Source: Halomonas sp. 7T
GTDB taxonomy: Bacteria > Pseudomonadota > Gammaproteobacteria > Pseudomonadales > Halomonadaceae
Length of the DNA stretch: 64,000 nucleotides
Direction of reading: 5' to 3'
Assembly: GCF_025643255.1 (NCBI RefSeq)
Contig: NZ_CP087112.1
Coordinates: 310,001 to 374,000 of the forward strand
The notes under the pieces are model-generated. The model did no database searches, was not told the origin of the DNA, and saw nothing but the letters and a program-made list of their open reading frames with translations. The position numbers and the translations under genes are program-made. The stretch's first letter is position 1, and every line of letters begins with the position of its first letter. This document shows, piece by piece, positions 31,630 to 41,440 of this stretch.

Positions 31630-33653
31630 GCACGCACCAGCGCGCTGATAATGCGTCGTCCTGGGTGTAGGTGGTCGATGAGCGGTTGCTCTAGCGGTAG
31701 CGGCTCATCACAGATGCGTGAGGCGATCACCTCCGCGCACAGCGGCGCGCTGGCTAGACCCCTTGAACCATGGGCGGTGGATATCCATAGACCTGGGTAG
31801 TGCTCACCGTTAACCGTCGGCACTTTAGAAGCATCTTTGCGCAGCACAGCGTAATCCCGCTGCCACGCCTCTGTGTGGGGCACTGGTCCGGCGTAAGGGG
31901 TTTTATCGGGGCTGGCCGCTCGAACCGCTGCACGACCTTCTAGCTGTTCCGGGGTGAGCGCCGCACCGCTCGCCTCAAGCATGGTCACCCACGCTGGCAA
32001 CGCCTGTCTCAGCTCATCGATATTGCGCTGGTGCTCTTCCTCGACCACTTGCGTCGTGGCGTTATTGGGCACGAAGCTCGCACCAAAGGTCAGTACGTTC
32101 TCCATCGGTGGCGATACATAGCCACCCGCGCACACCACTTTTGTGGGCACCTTAATGCCTTCTGGCAGCGTTAGCTCACTCACTTGGCCACGCACTTGCT
32201 GCAACGGCAGCTCGGCGGTTTGGGCAAACTGGTTCGCCAGCGATGCCGTGGCGATCACCACCTGATCAGCCTGCAGCGTTTCACCGCTGGTCAGCACTAC
32301 CCGCCACTGCGGGGCTTTGTAGGCTTGCCGTAACTCGCTGACCTCGACCTGCCGCAGGGTAATATTGGGGTGTTGCAGCAGCTGTTCGCAGAGCCTTTTC
32401 GGCTGAACCCACCCCGCCTGGGGATAAAAAAGCCCGTGCGCGGCGGATACCGGCACCCCCGCTAGGCTGCTCAGCGCGTCAGTCTGGGCAGATACCACTG
32501 ATGCCGGTAGCGGATGATTAGCCATAAAACGCTGCTGGCGGGTGGCCTCTTTATCGCTTAATGCAAGTTGTAGCACGCCACAGGGCTGCCAAAGCGGCGG
32601 CTCCTGTGGAAAAGCGGCGGCCAGTTGGCCCAGCCAGCGCTGGCTATACAGCAGCCCGGCTAGGTAAACGCGGCTTTGATGGTTGGTTTCCACCGCCAGC
32701 TTTACATAGAGCGCCCCCTGGCGGTTACCAGAGCCGCCTGCGCCAGGGGTAACGCGCTCAATTACCGTCACTTGCTTGCCGCGCTTTGCCAGCGCTGCCG
32801 CCACGCTACTGCCTGCCATGCCAGCGCCAATCACTACAACGTGTTTGGCTTCGTAGTGGGCAGGCGGCATGAACCAGGGCGTCGAGCTGCGTCGTGTATC
32901 CGTCGGTGGGGCGTCAATGCCGCCCGCGAGCATCTCCCGCTTGCGGCCAAAGCCAGGCACTTTCTTCCACTGAAACCCTGCCGCCTTTAACCCGCGCTTC
33001 ACAATCCCTGCACAGGTAAACGTGGCAAACGTAGCGCCGGGGCGAGAGCGGGCGGCCATGGCTTCAAACAGTTCGGGTTGCCACATATCCGGGTTTTTAG
33101 AGGGCGCAAAGCCGTCTAAAAACCATGCGTCTACCTGGCCCTCCAGCAGGTTCAGTCGCTCGGTGGTGTCGCCAAAGTGCAGGTCGAGGGTCACACGCTT
33201 GCTGAGGTGCAGGCGGTGTACGCCGCTCACCGCCTCCGGCCATAGCGTACACAGTACCTGTGAATAACGGGCCAGCGACGGCCAGGCGCTTAGGGCGCGG
33301 GTCAGCGAATCTCGGTCGAGAGGAAATTTTTCTGTGGATAACAGATGCAGCCGCGCGTTGGCTGGCGCATGCTGTTCAAAACAGGCCCAGGCGCAGAGCA
33401 TATTCAGCCCGGTGCCAAAGCCGGTTTCGCCAATCACAAAGGCGCGGGTGGGCTGCCATGTGGCAAAACGCTCGGGTAGCTGATTGGCTCCTAAAAAGAC
33501 GTGCTCGGTCTCTGCGCGGCCATCTTCGCGAGAAAAGTACACATCACCGAAGGCATCCGAATGCGGCGAGGCGTCGTTCCAAGAGAGCAGCGGGGCACTT
33601 AGCGCAGAAAGCGGAGGAAGGGCATTTGAGCGATGTTCAGAACGATGGTGCAC
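31623..33653 (-). CDS. mnmC: Bifunctional tRNA mnm5s2U biosynthesis protein MnmC
   Basis: MnmC completes mnm5s2U at the tRNA wobble base: the C-terminal FAD oxidase removes the carboxymethyl group of cmnm5U, and the N-terminal methyltransferase methylates nm5U. The 676 aa product shows the methyltransferase part with FVIGETGFGTGLN and the DUF752-type WFLDGFAPSKNPDMW, and the oxidase part with VVIGAGMAGSSVAAALAKRG and GSRGLASAPL. It starts at a GTG (33653) with only a weak SD, so the exact start is uncertain. Length matches E. coli MnmC (668 aa). Confidence 0.93.
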
Positions 33654-33746
33654 GCGGGAGTCCGTGGTGGTGAAGTCAGTAATGAAAATTGGTTAAAAAA
33701 CGACCAATTTGTTAATCGTAGCGCTATCTCTGGCTTATAGAAAAGC

Positions 33747-33800
33747 GTCCGCCGAGTTTTCACAGAGTTTTCCACAGGCTCTGTGAAAAAGACGGCGGAC
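33747..33800 (-). terminator. Long nested hairpin between the YciI gene and mnmC
   Basis: Outer arms GTCCGCCG (33747-33754) and CGGCGGAC (33793-33800), plus inner arms TTTTCACAGAG (33757-33767) and CTCTGTGAAAA (33779-33789), are separated by small bulges. On the minus strand the stem is followed by GCTTTTC, so it could terminate the leftward YciI transcript. The loop holds TTTTCCACA, one base from a DnaA box (TTATCCACA). Confidence 0.6.
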
Positions 33801-33822
33801 CCTCCACACTCGCGCTAATCGG

Positions 33823-34122
33823 TCAAGGCAAAACTTTCTTGAACGGTTTAACAATGACCTTGGCATACACCCCGGCAATGATATAAGGGTCGGCGTCTGC
33901 CCAGGCTTGAGCGGCCTCTAGGCTTTCAAACTCTGCAACCACCAAGCTACCGCTAAAGCCAGCTTCGCCCGGGTTTTCGGCATCAATCGCCGGGTGGGGG
34001 CCTGCTAGCACCAAGCGACCTTCATCGCGCAGTGCCTCTAGCCGGGCGAGGTGGTCTGGTCGGGCCGCTAAACGACGCTCCAAGCTGTTAGATACATCTT
34101 CACTGATAATCGCATATAGCAT
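33823..34122 (-). CDS. YciI family protein
   Basis: This 99 aa protein has the YciI-like alpha/beta fold: [17 protein letters not shown] at the start, [22 protein letters not shown], then [21 protein letters not shown]. The conserved His in PDHL and the Asp in ADADPY match residues thought to form the active site of the family. The biochemical role of YciI proteins is poorly known. It is divergent from the RNase AM-like gene, as part of a yciI/yciV/yciO neighbourhood reminiscent of E. coli. Confidence 0.85.
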   Translation of the reverse strand: MLYAIISEDVSNSLERRLAARPDHLARLEALRDEGRLVLAGPHPAIDAENPGEAGFSGSLVVAEFESLEAAQAWADADPYIIAGVYAKVIVKPFKKVLP

Positions 34123-34240
34123 GGGTGTAACTCCTTGAATGCAAGAGTCGGCTGTTAACGTGTAGCATTGACCGCCCCTACATTAGCGCGCACCATGGCG
34201 AGCGCCTGTGAACCGTTAACGGGAAACAGGATGCCTGTTT

Positions 34241-35218
34241 GTGTATGACTCACCTATTCTGACAAACTCGCCACACGGCGTCATGCTTATGCCCTTACTT
34301 CCTGCAATTTCTCTGCCCCGCGTGTTTGATGCCGACCAGCGTTATCCGGTGGATTTACACATGCACTCAACGGCGTCCGACGGCGCACTTCATCCTGCGG
34401 AGTTAGTAACGCTGTGCGCTGAGCGCGGCCTTACCCACATGGCACTCACTGACCATGACACCATGGACGGCATCGCCGATGCGGCAGACGCTGCTCAGCA
34501 TGCGGGGCTTTGCCTGATACCTGGGTGTGAAGTATCTACCCAATGGCAGGGAATTAGTATTCACGTGGTGGCGCTTATGCCCGGCGGATTGCAAGGCCCC
34601 ATGGTAGAAGGGCTGGAGCAGCAGCGGCTGGCACGTATACAGCGTTCCGAGGTGATTGCGGAGCGGTTAGAGAAAGCGGGGCTTGCCAACGCGCTGGAAA
34701 AAGCGCGTGCTCAGGCGGGGAGCGAGCGCCCTCTGGGCCGCCCGGATTTTGCCCGCGCTTTGGTCGCCGATGGCATGGTTCCCGACTGGGCTAGCGCGTT
34801 TAAGCGCTACTTGGGCAGCGGTAAAAAAGGCGATGTGAAAGCGCTTTGGCCAGACATTAGCGAAGCCGTGGGATGGGTCGTGGCCTCGGGGGGCGTGGCG
34901 GTATTGGCGCACCCGTTACGCCACGGGCTAACGCGGCGTAAGCGCGGCCTGCTTATGGATACGTTTCAAGCAGCGGGCGGACAGGGGGTTGAATTGGTGA
35001 GTGGTCAGCAAAACCCGGACAGCACCCGTGATCTGGCACGCCAGCTGGTCGAGCGTGAGTTATACGCGTCTATGGGCAGTGATTTTCACTTTCCCGGTAG
35101 CCATGCGGCCCCGGGGAGTATGAGTCTGATCCCTCGTACCGCTGCGCCACCTATCTGGGAGCACCCGCGCCTCGCGCATCTGCGTGATGCGCCCAGTGGA
35201 ATGCTGGCGCGTGGGTGA
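34241..35218 (+). CDS. rnm: PHP domain phosphoesterase, probable RNase AM (YciV/TrpH)
   Basis: PHP-domain proteins of the YciV (TrpH) group are 5'-3' exonucleases; E. coli RNase AM trims 5' ends of rRNAs and acts on 3',5'-bisphosphates. The 325 aa product has the metal motif DLHMHSTASDG (His40 and His42 if started at 34241), LTDHDTMDGI, GCEVSTQW, VAVLAHPLRH and the C-terminal GSDFHFPG. The first 30 or so residues are not family-like and the SD is distant, so initiation at 34283 or 34289 is possible. yciO follows 80 bp downstream, as in E. coli. Confidence 0.85.
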   Translation: MYDSPILTNSPHGVMLMPLLPAISLPRVFDADQRYPVDLHMHSTASDGALHPAELVTLCAERGLTHMALTDHDTMDGIADAADAAQHAGLCLIPGCEVSTQWQGISIHVVALMPGGLQGPMVEGLEQQRLARIQRSEVIAERLEKAGLANALEKARAQAGSERPLGRPDFARALVADGMVPDWASAFKRYLGSGKKGDVKALWPDISEAVGWVVASGGVAVLAHPLRHGLTRRKRGLLMDTFQAAGGQGVELVSGQQNPDSTRDLARQLVERELYASMGSDFHFPGSHAAPGSMSLIPRTAAPPIWEHPRLAHLRDAPSGMLARG

Positions 35219-35298
35219 CAAGCCTGCGAATCAGCTAAGCTGAACGGATAAAGCTAAAAAATACCTAGCGAACATAGCCCTACCAGCAGGAGCAAGCG

Positions 35299-35922
35299 AT
35301 GAGCCAATATTTCCAGATACACCCAGAAAATCCGCAAAAGCGCTTGATCGACCAAGCGATAGAAATTATTCGTAACGGCGGTGTGGTCGCGTATCCGACA
35401 GACTCAGGCTATGCGCTGGGCTGCCACTTGGGCGAAAAAAAGGCGATTGAGAAAATAAAATGGCTGCGCTCTTTAGACGATAAACACAACTTTACGCTGG
35501 TATGTTCGGATCTTTCAGAGATAGGGACCTACGCCAAGGTCGATAACGCCGTGTTTCGGCTATTAAAAGCGCACACGCCTGGCCCTTACACGTTTATTCT
35601 GGATGCCACCACCGAAGTGCCGCGCCTGTTATTGCACCCGAAGCGCCGCTCCATTGGTGTACGTGTCCCTGATCATCGCATTACCCATGCACTGCTAGAT
35701 GCGCTTCGGGAACCGCTGATGAGCGTTACGCTAATTCCGGTCGGTGAAGACCTGCCAATGAGCGATCCTGAAGAGATTCGTGAACGCTTTGGCGCTCATT
35801 TAGACGCCATTATCGACGGTGGTGCCTGTCATTTAGATCCTACCAGTGTGATTGACCTGCGTGAGCTGCCGCCCAAAGTGGTTCGGGAAGGGCGCGGCGA
35901 TATTGCTCCTTTTATCAGCTAA
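35299..35922 (+). CDS. yciO: YciO, Sua5/YrdC/YwlC family protein
   Basis: This 207 aa YrdC-domain protein begins with the YciO opening MSQYFQIHPENPQKRLIDQA, then GGVVAYPTDSGYALGC and the basic pocket residues KIKWLRS and RRSIGVRVPDH. YrdC domains bind ATP, threonine and bicarbonate to make threonylcarbamoyl-AMP for t6A in tRNA; YciO is a paralogue of TsaC with weak or no such activity in E. coli. GGAG-rich sequence precedes the ATG. Pairing with the yciV-like gene supports the YciO assignment over TsaC. Confidence 0.88.
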   Translation: MSQYFQIHPENPQKRLIDQAIEIIRNGGVVAYPTDSGYALGCHLGEKKAIEKIKWLRSLDDKHNFTLVCSDLSEIGTYAKVDNAVFRLLKAHTPGPYTFILDATTEVPRLLLHPKRRSIGVRVPDHRITHALLDALREPLMSVTLIPVGEDLPMSDPEEIRERFGAHLDAIIDGGACHLDPTSVIDLRELPPKVVREGRGDIAPFIS

Positions 35923-35977
35923 AGCGTATCCGCTAAAGCGTTAGGAAGTACCACCTAGGCTATGTATATGGGCAAGA

Positions 35978-36859
35978 CTATGTATCTGGGTGGTGCTGTT
36001 GATTGCTTTTGCGTGGGTCTTCGCTCTCTTCATCCAGCCATGTGCCACAACGCAGGCAGTAGCGGGCGCGCTTTTCGTGTCGGTCGTGGCCGCAACCGGG
36101 GCAGGCTTCTTCTGAATAGCGATCTTCGCGAATGGAGCGGATTACTTGAGCGGAAAACACGCCGGTAGGCACGGCAATAATCGAGTAACCAATGAGCATT
36201 AAAATAACGGTGATCGCCTTACCAAGCGGGGTGGCAGGCACAATATCGCCGTAGCCCACGGTGGTCATGCTGACAATCGCCCAATAAATCGACATGGGAA
36301 TGCTGGTAAAGCCTGCTTCTGGCGACTCAATCGTGTACATCAGCGCGGCGAACAGCGTGACGACCATCAGAATGCTGCTAAAAAACAGCAGGATTTGGCG
36401 AAGGCTGCGCTTAAGGGCATCCATTAATAGCCGCGCTTCGCCGACAAACTCCATTAAGCGCAAAATGCGGAAAATGCGCAGCACACGAAGCAGGCGAACA
36501 ATCACTAGTCCTTGGGCGCCGGGCACTAGCAGCACTAGCCAGGTGGGAATAATGGCAATCACATCCACAACGCCATAAAAGCTTTTTAAATAAATCGTAG
36601 GGCGTTCAAGGCAGTAGATTCTCACCGCTAGTTCAACCGTGAACAGCAGAGTAAACATCCACTCCACATAGAAGAAAAATTCCCCGTAGCGCTCGGCGTA
36701 GGCGTCCACGCTGTTCAAGAGAATCACCAAGACACTCAGTAAAATGGCGATAATCAGCGCAATATCAAATGCCTTGGACCCCGGCGTATCCGATTCAAAA
36801 ATAATATGGAAAAGCCGTGTGCGCAGTCCCTCTGCACCGGGAGTTAAATGAAAACTCAT
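35978..36859 (-). CDS. Voltage-gated potassium channel with C-terminal zinc ribbon
   Basis: This 293 aa six-helix ion channel has an S4 voltage sensor with arginines at every third position (Arg122, 125, 128, 131, 134) in VRLLRVLRIFRILRLMEF, and the K+ selectivity filter TTVGYGD (Thr199-Asp205). After S6, a short linker leads to a rubredoxin-like zinc ribbon with Cys253, Cys256, Cys268 and Cys271 (CPGCG and CLRCG). K+ control fits osmotic life. The zinc ribbon is an unusual tail for a KvAP-like channel. The SD before ATG 36859 is AGGAAG. It lies downstream of the CYTH gene on the same strand. Confidence 0.9.
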   Translation of the reverse strand: MSFHLTPGAEGLRTRLFHIIFESDTPGSKAFDIALIIAILLSVLVILLNSVDAYAERYGEFFFYVEWMFTLLFTVELAVRIYCLERPTIYLKSFYGVVDVIAIIPTWLVLLVPGAQGLVIVRLLRVLRIFRILRLMEFVGEARLLMDALKRSLRQILLFFSSILMVVTLFAALMYTIESPEAGFTSIPMSIYWAIVSMTTVGYGDIVPATPLGKAITVILMLIGYSIIAVPTGVFSAQVIRSIREDRYSEEACPGCGHDRHEKRARYCLRCGTWLDEESEDPRKSNQQHHPDT

Positions 36860-36888
36860 CGAATCTTCCTGAAGTAGGCTAATGCGTA

Positions 36889-37788
36889 TTAGCGTAGCGT
36901 GGTTTGCCCCGCCAAGCGATGGGCCAGCGTTAACGCGGCGTGGCCATAGCCCGCGCTAGGTTGCCCACTGTGGTTAAGTGCTGTGGGCAACTGCTGAGCG
37001 GTAGGGCGAAGGCGACTCGCTAATAAAGGATGCGTCGCAAGGGCGCTCAAAGCCTGCTGGGCCGCTACTAAATGCGCGTCCTGTCCACTGTCGTGATACG
37101 CGTCCAGCGCGACCGTCGCACGGTGTAGCCATTGAGAAGGTGTGCTGGCCTCAGGAAGCGGCCAATGGTGAGCGGCCAAAGCATTGCCTCGGGCAGCTTT
37201 ACTGCTATCAGACGGACGCAGCGGCACACTTTCTGCGAGCGCGAGTGCCAGCGACCATAGCGCCTCGGGCTCGCCAGCTTTTAACTCCAGTTCGATTTCG
37301 CAAATGGGGGCGCAGGCACCACCGCTAGTGATCTCCCCGTTGTCCAACACCAGCTCAATGTGGCTATTTTGCCACGTCAGCTGCCAACTGTGACGGGTAA
37401 AGTCGGTATTTAGCGTTGGGGCTAGCTGTTCAATGGCGCTTAGAAGCTCACCTTGAAAGGGGGGTAATTCTCTCAAGGCGGTAGCGTCAAGCTGCTGGTG
37501 GGTAAGCACCCACTCCCACTCTTGCCGGCTGGATAAGCCACCGCCGCCATGGCCTGCGGTTTTTACCGTTTGCAACACGTGGTGATCGACTTGACGCAGG
37601 CGCACGGCAATCTGTGCCTTCGCTAAATCACCGCTGGGCGTATCGAAGTAGGTATTAACCAAGTGCTGTTTTAATGGCGCCGTACCTGTCACGGCTGGGT
37701 GGTTAAACAGCGCGTCTATCTGTGTGGAAGGCAGCGCTAACTTAAGCTCGATTTCGTTGACAGCGGTATTGGCAGTTGAATTTTTCAT
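36889..37788 (-). CDS. CYTH domain protein, probable inorganic triphosphatase
   Basis: CYTH enzymes form an eight-stranded tunnel that hydrolyses triphosphate groups; the YgiF subgroup acts on inorganic tripolyphosphate. The roughly 299 aa product has the ExExK motif in NEIELKLAL, then NTYFDTPSGDL, VRLRQV, QTVKTAG and SRQEWEW. The C-terminal third is a short helical region, a reduced CHAD domain at best. I prefer ATG 37788, with an AGGTGG upstream, over a GTG at 37800. It resembles the N-terminal two thirds of E. coli YgiF (433 aa). Confidence 0.82.
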   Translation of the reverse strand: MKNSTANTAVNEIELKLALPSTQIDALFNHPAVTGTAPLKQHLVNTYFDTPSGDLAKAQIAVRLRQVDHHVLQTVKTAGHGGGGLSSRQEWEWVLTHQQLDATALRELPPFQGELLSAIEQLAPTLNTDFTRHSWQLTWQNSHIELVLDNGEITSGGACAPICEIELELKAGEPEALWSLALALAESVPLRPSDSSKAARGNALAAHHWPLPEASTPSQWLHRATVALDAYHDSGQDAHLVAAQQALSALATHPLLASRLRPTAQQLPTALNHSGQPSAGYGHAALTLAHRLAGQTTLR

Positions 37789-37924
37789 GGCATTAGCCAC
37801 CTTGGAAGTGAGACGAGTGGGTGCGTTTTTAAAGGCAATGTGAACTTTTTATGACGGCGGCGGGCGCACTCTTTATACTGGCGCCCGCCATTTCCAGGCT
37901 CCCCGAAAACAGGCTAAAGGCTAT

Positions 37925-38605
37925 ATGGTTACCTCCAACCCTTTTTCCGCGATGTTTGGCCGCTCGCCATTCCAGCCGCTGCTGGCCCACATCGTCAAGG
38001 CCAATGAATGTGCCGATCAACTGTTGCCGTTCTTCGAGGCAACCCTTAGTGGTGATTGGGAAACCGCCACCACGTTACGCGAAAACGTGACCCGGTTAGA
38101 ACACGACGCGGACACGCTGAAAACCGAGCTGCGGCTCAACTTACCCAATACGATGTTCTTACCCGTATCGCGCTCTGACCTGCTCGACTTGATCAGTGTA
38201 CAGGACAAGATCGCTAATAAAGTACGCGACATTACCGGCATCATGCTGGGCCGTAAAATGCGCGTGCCCGACGAGCTGGCGGATCTCATGCGTGAATACA
38301 TGATTACCAGCGTGGCTTGTGTCGCTCAAGCGCGCCAAGCGCTTGAAGAGCTGAAAGATCTGCTGGAATCGGGTTTTGGCCGCAATGTGTCGGAGGTAAT
38401 GCAGAACATGATCCGCGAACTGCACACCCTGGAGCATCAGGCTGACGATCAACAAGTCGCTATCCGCCGCCGTCTGTTCGAGCTGGAAAGCCAGCTGCCA
38501 CCGGTAGATGTGATCTTTCTCTACAAGATCATTGATTGGGTGGGCGAGCTATCCGATCGCGCCGAACGCGTGGGCAGCCGCCTACAGATTTTGACTGCTC
38601 GCTAA
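37925..38605 (+). CDS. PhoU-like DUF47 protein (Pit accessory protein)
   Basis: This is a 226 aa all-helical DUF47 (TIGR00153) protein with PhoU-like metal-binding patterns (RLEHDAD and TLEHQAD). Members sit next to low-affinity phosphate transporters and are thought to modulate them. The start MVTSNPFSAMFGRSPFQPL is typical. The pit gene begins 9 bp after its stop, indicating an operon. Its exact function is inferred from neighbourhood and family. Confidence 0.9.
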   Translation: MVTSNPFSAMFGRSPFQPLLAHIVKANECADQLLPFFEATLSGDWETATTLRENVTRLEHDADTLKTELRLNLPNTMFLPVSRSDLLDLISVQDKIANKVRDITGIMLGRKMRVPDELADLMREYMITSVACVAQARQALEELKDLLESGFGRNVSEVMQNMIRELHTLEHQADDQQVAIRRRLFELESQLPPVDVIFLYKIIDWVGELSDRAERVGSRLQILTAR

Positions 38606-38614
38606 GGGAACCCC

Positions 38615-39880
38615 ATGCTGATTATTGCCCAGCACGGTGACATTTTTATCATCTTAGCCTGTTTGTTTGGTTTCTTTATGGCGTGGGGCGTTGGCGCCAA
38701 TGATGTGGCCAACGCCATGGGAACCTCGGTGGGGTCGAAAGCGATCACCATCAAGCAGGCCATCATTATTGCGGTTATTTTCGAATTTTTAGGCGCCTGG
38801 CTGGCCGGTGGTGAAGTCACCGCGACGATTCGGGGCGGTATGCTCGACCCGGCACTGTTAGAAGCAAACCCGCAGCTGTTGGTGTACGGCATGCTCTCCG
38901 CGCTGCTGGCCGCTGCGATTTGGCTGATGATTGCCTCTGCTCGCGGCTGGCCGGTATCGACCACCCATTCCATTGTGGGCGCTATTGTCGGCTTTGGTGC
39001 AGTGGGCCTGGGGATGGAAGCGGTCGCTTGGGGCAAGGTGGGGCAAATTGCCTCAAGCTGGGTTGTGTCGCCTTTACTGGCCGGTAGCATTGGCTTTGTG
39101 CTGTTTAAATCAGTGCATCATCTGATTTTCGAAAGCAACGACCCGTTTGCCGCTGCCAAGCGCTACGTGCCGGGCTACATCTTCCTGGTCGGCTTTATTG
39201 TCTCGATGGTCACCCTCACGAAAGGTCTTAGCCACGTTGGGTTAGATCTCTCTTTTGGTCAAAGCTTTCTGCTGTCGGTTCTGATCGGGGTCGCCATTAT
39301 GGGGGTAGGCGTCGTGATGCAGCGGCGTATACAGTTTGAGCAAGACGCTAGCGACCACTTTGGTTACGCCAACGTTGAGCGGGTGTTTGGCGTGCTGATG
39401 ATCTTTACCGCCTGTGCCATGGCGTTTGCCCACGGTTCTAACGATGTGGCCAACGCGGTTGGCCCGCTAGCAGCGGTGATTAGCGTCGTGCGCAGTGACG
39501 GTGTGATTGATAGTGCCGCGTTAGTGCCTTGGTGGGTGCTGGTGTTGGGCGGCGGCGGTATTGTCGTTGGCCTGGTGACGTACGGCCATAAAGTGATTGC
39601 AACCGTTGGCACGGGTATCACCGAATTGACCCCTAGCCGTGGCTTTGCGGCAACGCTGGCAGCGGCTACCACGGTGGTGTTGGCTTCTGGCACCGGTCTG
39701 CCGATCTCCACCACGCATACGCTCGTCGGTGCCATTCTTGGGGTAGGCCTAGCTCGCGGTATGGCAGCGCTGAACCTGCGGGTTATTGGCACCATTGTGA
39801 TGTCGTGGCTGATTACCCTTCCGGCTGGCGCAGGCTTGGCCATTCTATTCTTCTTTATGTTCAAGGGCATGTTTGGCTAA
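38615..39880 (+). CDS. pit: Inorganic phosphate transporter (PiT family)
   Basis: PiT proteins import phosphate, usually as a metal-phosphate complex with H+ or Na+. The 421 aa product has around ten membrane helices and the duplicated signature GANDVANAMG and GSNDVANAVG, each followed later by STTHS/T-type motifs (VSTTHSIVGA, ISTTHTLVGA). The internal repeat matches the family's inverted topology. It is downstream of its DUF47 partner and followed by a very strong terminator. Confidence 0.94.
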   Translation: MLIIAQHGDIFIILACLFGFFMAWGVGANDVANAMGTSVGSKAITIKQAIIIAVIFEFLGAWLAGGEVTATIRGGMLDPALLEANPQLLVYGMLSALLAAAIWLMIASARGWPVSTTHSIVGAIVGFGAVGLGMEAVAWGKVGQIASSWVVSPLLAGSIGFVLFKSVHHLIFESNDPFAAAKRYVPGYIFLVGFIVSMVTLTKGLSHVGLDLSFGQSFLLSVLIGVAIMGVGVVMQRRIQFEQDASDHFGYANVERVFGVLMIFTACAMAFAHGSNDVANAVGPLAAVISVVRSDGVIDSAALVPWWVLVLGGGGIVVGLVTYGHKVIATVGTGITELTPSRGFAATLAAATTVVLASGTGLPISTTHTLVGAILGVGLARGMAALNLRVIGTIVMSWLITLPAGAGLAILFFFMFKGMFG

Positions 39881-39921
39881 TCAGTTGCCTTTGTGTAGCG
39901 CCAATGAGCTGCTACTGCTTT

Positions 39922-39962
39922 CAGCGGCACCTTCTTTTCACAAGAAGGTGCCGCTGCTTTTT
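39922..39962 (+). terminator. Strong terminator after pit
   Basis: CAGCGGCACCTTCTT pairs perfectly with AAGAAGGTGCCGCTG over 15 bp with a 5-base loop, followed by a T-rich run. Confidence 0.93.
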
Positions 39963-40019
39963 GTGCTCTGTTAAAGTAAACACGCTTACTTTCATTCACC
40001 TGCTGCCGGAGAGCGGCCC

Positions 40020-41336
40020 TTGGACACACGGTTCCCCTTTGTTGATTGGTTTCGTAACGCTTCCCCTTACATTAATGCGCACCGGGGGCGAACCTTTGTC
40101 ATCTTAATTGAGGGCGAAGCGATGGCGTCTGGGCGAGGGGAGCAGTTGATTCAGGATTTGGCGCTACTACATACCTTAGGCGTGCGGCTGGTGGTGGTGT
40201 TCGGTATTCGACCGCAGGTGCATGAGGCGCTAATGGCGGCGGGCGTAGAGCCAACGCGAGTGGATGGCCGCTGGGTGGCTGACCGGGCCGTGATGGCCCA
40301 GGTGGAGCAGGTAGCTGCGCACCAGCGGCTGTGGTTGGAAGCGCGTCTCTCCCTAGGCCTGCCAAGCACCCCGCTGCATGGTGTAGAACTCAGCGTGATT
40401 TCCGGCAACCTAGTGACTGCCAAACCGCTGGGCGTGCGCGAAGGCGTCGATTTTGACCACAGCGGCGAAGTCCGCCGGGTGCGGGCAAGCGCCATTGAAG
40501 GGCTGCTTGAGAAAGGCTCGCTGGTGTTGCTGCCGCCGCTGGGCTTTTCCAGCACAGGGGAGGTGTTTGATTTAGATGCCTCAGAAGTGGCTCAGCACGC
40601 TGCGGTTGCGCTTAAAGCCGATAAGCTGATTTTACTGGGGGAGTCTGAAGGGCTAGAAGACGAGCAGGGCGCGTTGATGCGCCAGCTTTCCCCGTTTGAG
40701 GCCGAGCCGCGACTGCAAAACGCCGTGCCAGGCAGCGAGCTGGCGCGGCACTTAAGCGCCGCTTGCACCGCCGCTCGGGAAGGGGTGGCGCGCACGCACC
40801 TACTTTCCTGGCGCAATCACGATGCGCTGCTCGGTGAGCTGTTCACCCGCGACGGTGTGGGCACCATGATCACTCAGCACCGTTACGAGCAGCTTCGTCC
40901 TGCCACGCTTAACGATGTGGCCGGCCTGCTGGAGCTGTTAGAGCCACTTGAACGGCGCGGTATGCTGGTGGCCCGCTCCCGCGAGCGGCTAGAGCATGAA
41001 ATTGATGACTACATGGTGATTGAGCGTGACGGCATGGTGATTGGCTGCGCGGCGCTGCACGTGTTTCCAGGTACCACCGTAGGCGAAATGGCCTGCGTAG
41101 CCGTTCACGGTAACTACCGAGGCGGTGAGCGGGGCGAGCGCTTGGTTGAGGCGCTAGAGCGTCGCGCGCGCCAGCGTGGTCTTGCGGAAATGTTTGTGCT
41201 GACTACCCATACCGCCCACTGGTTTGTGGAGCGCGGCTTTCGCACGGCGAACCTGGACGACCTGCCGCCGTTAAAACGCGAAACCTACAATCACGCCCGT
41301 AAATCAAAGGTGCTGGTGAAATCACTAAACGGGTAA
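40020..41336 (+). CDS. argA: Amino-acid N-acetyltransferase ArgA (N-acetylglutamate synthase)
   Basis: ArgA acetylates glutamate, the first step of arginine synthesis. The 438 aa product has an N-terminal amino-acid-kinase-like domain (VILIEGEAMASGRGEQLIQD and LVVVFGIRPQV), which binds arginine for feedback control, and a C-terminal GNAT domain with MACVAVHGNYRGGERGERL as the acetyl-CoA loop. It starts at TTG (40020), supported by GGAG 9-12 bases upstream and by the family opening FVDWFRNASPYINAHRG. Length matches E. coli ArgA (443 aa). Confidence 0.95.
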   Translation: MDTRFPFVDWFRNASPYINAHRGRTFVILIEGEAMASGRGEQLIQDLALLHTLGVRLVVVFGIRPQVHEALMAAGVEPTRVDGRWVADRAVMAQVEQVAAHQRLWLEARLSLGLPSTPLHGVELSVISGNLVTAKPLGVREGVDFDHSGEVRRVRASAIEGLLEKGSLVLLPPLGFSSTGEVFDLDASEVAQHAAVALKADKLILLGESEGLEDEQGALMRQLSPFEAEPRLQNAVPGSELARHLSAACTAAREGVARTHLLSWRNHDALLGELFTRDGVGTMITQHRYEQLRPATLNDVAGLLELLEPLERRGMLVARSRERLEHEIDDYMVIERDGMVIGCAALHVFPGTTVGEMACVAVHGNYRGGERGERLVEALERRARQRGLAEMFVLTTHTAHWFVERGFRTANLDDLPPLKRETYNHARKSKVLVKSLNG

Positions 41337-41440
41337 CGTGAACCAAGACGAAGCGGGTGAAAAACTGGATAATGGCCGCCATTCGCCTATCGGCATAGGT
41401 GTTATCGCCCAGGCACACTCATTACTCCGGATGCCCGCTC

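Noticed and set aside
33768..33778. DnaA box as sign of a replication origin
   Set aside because: There is only one near-match in a hairpin loop, with no cluster of boxes, AT-rich unwinding region or dnaA/dnaN/gidA genes nearby.
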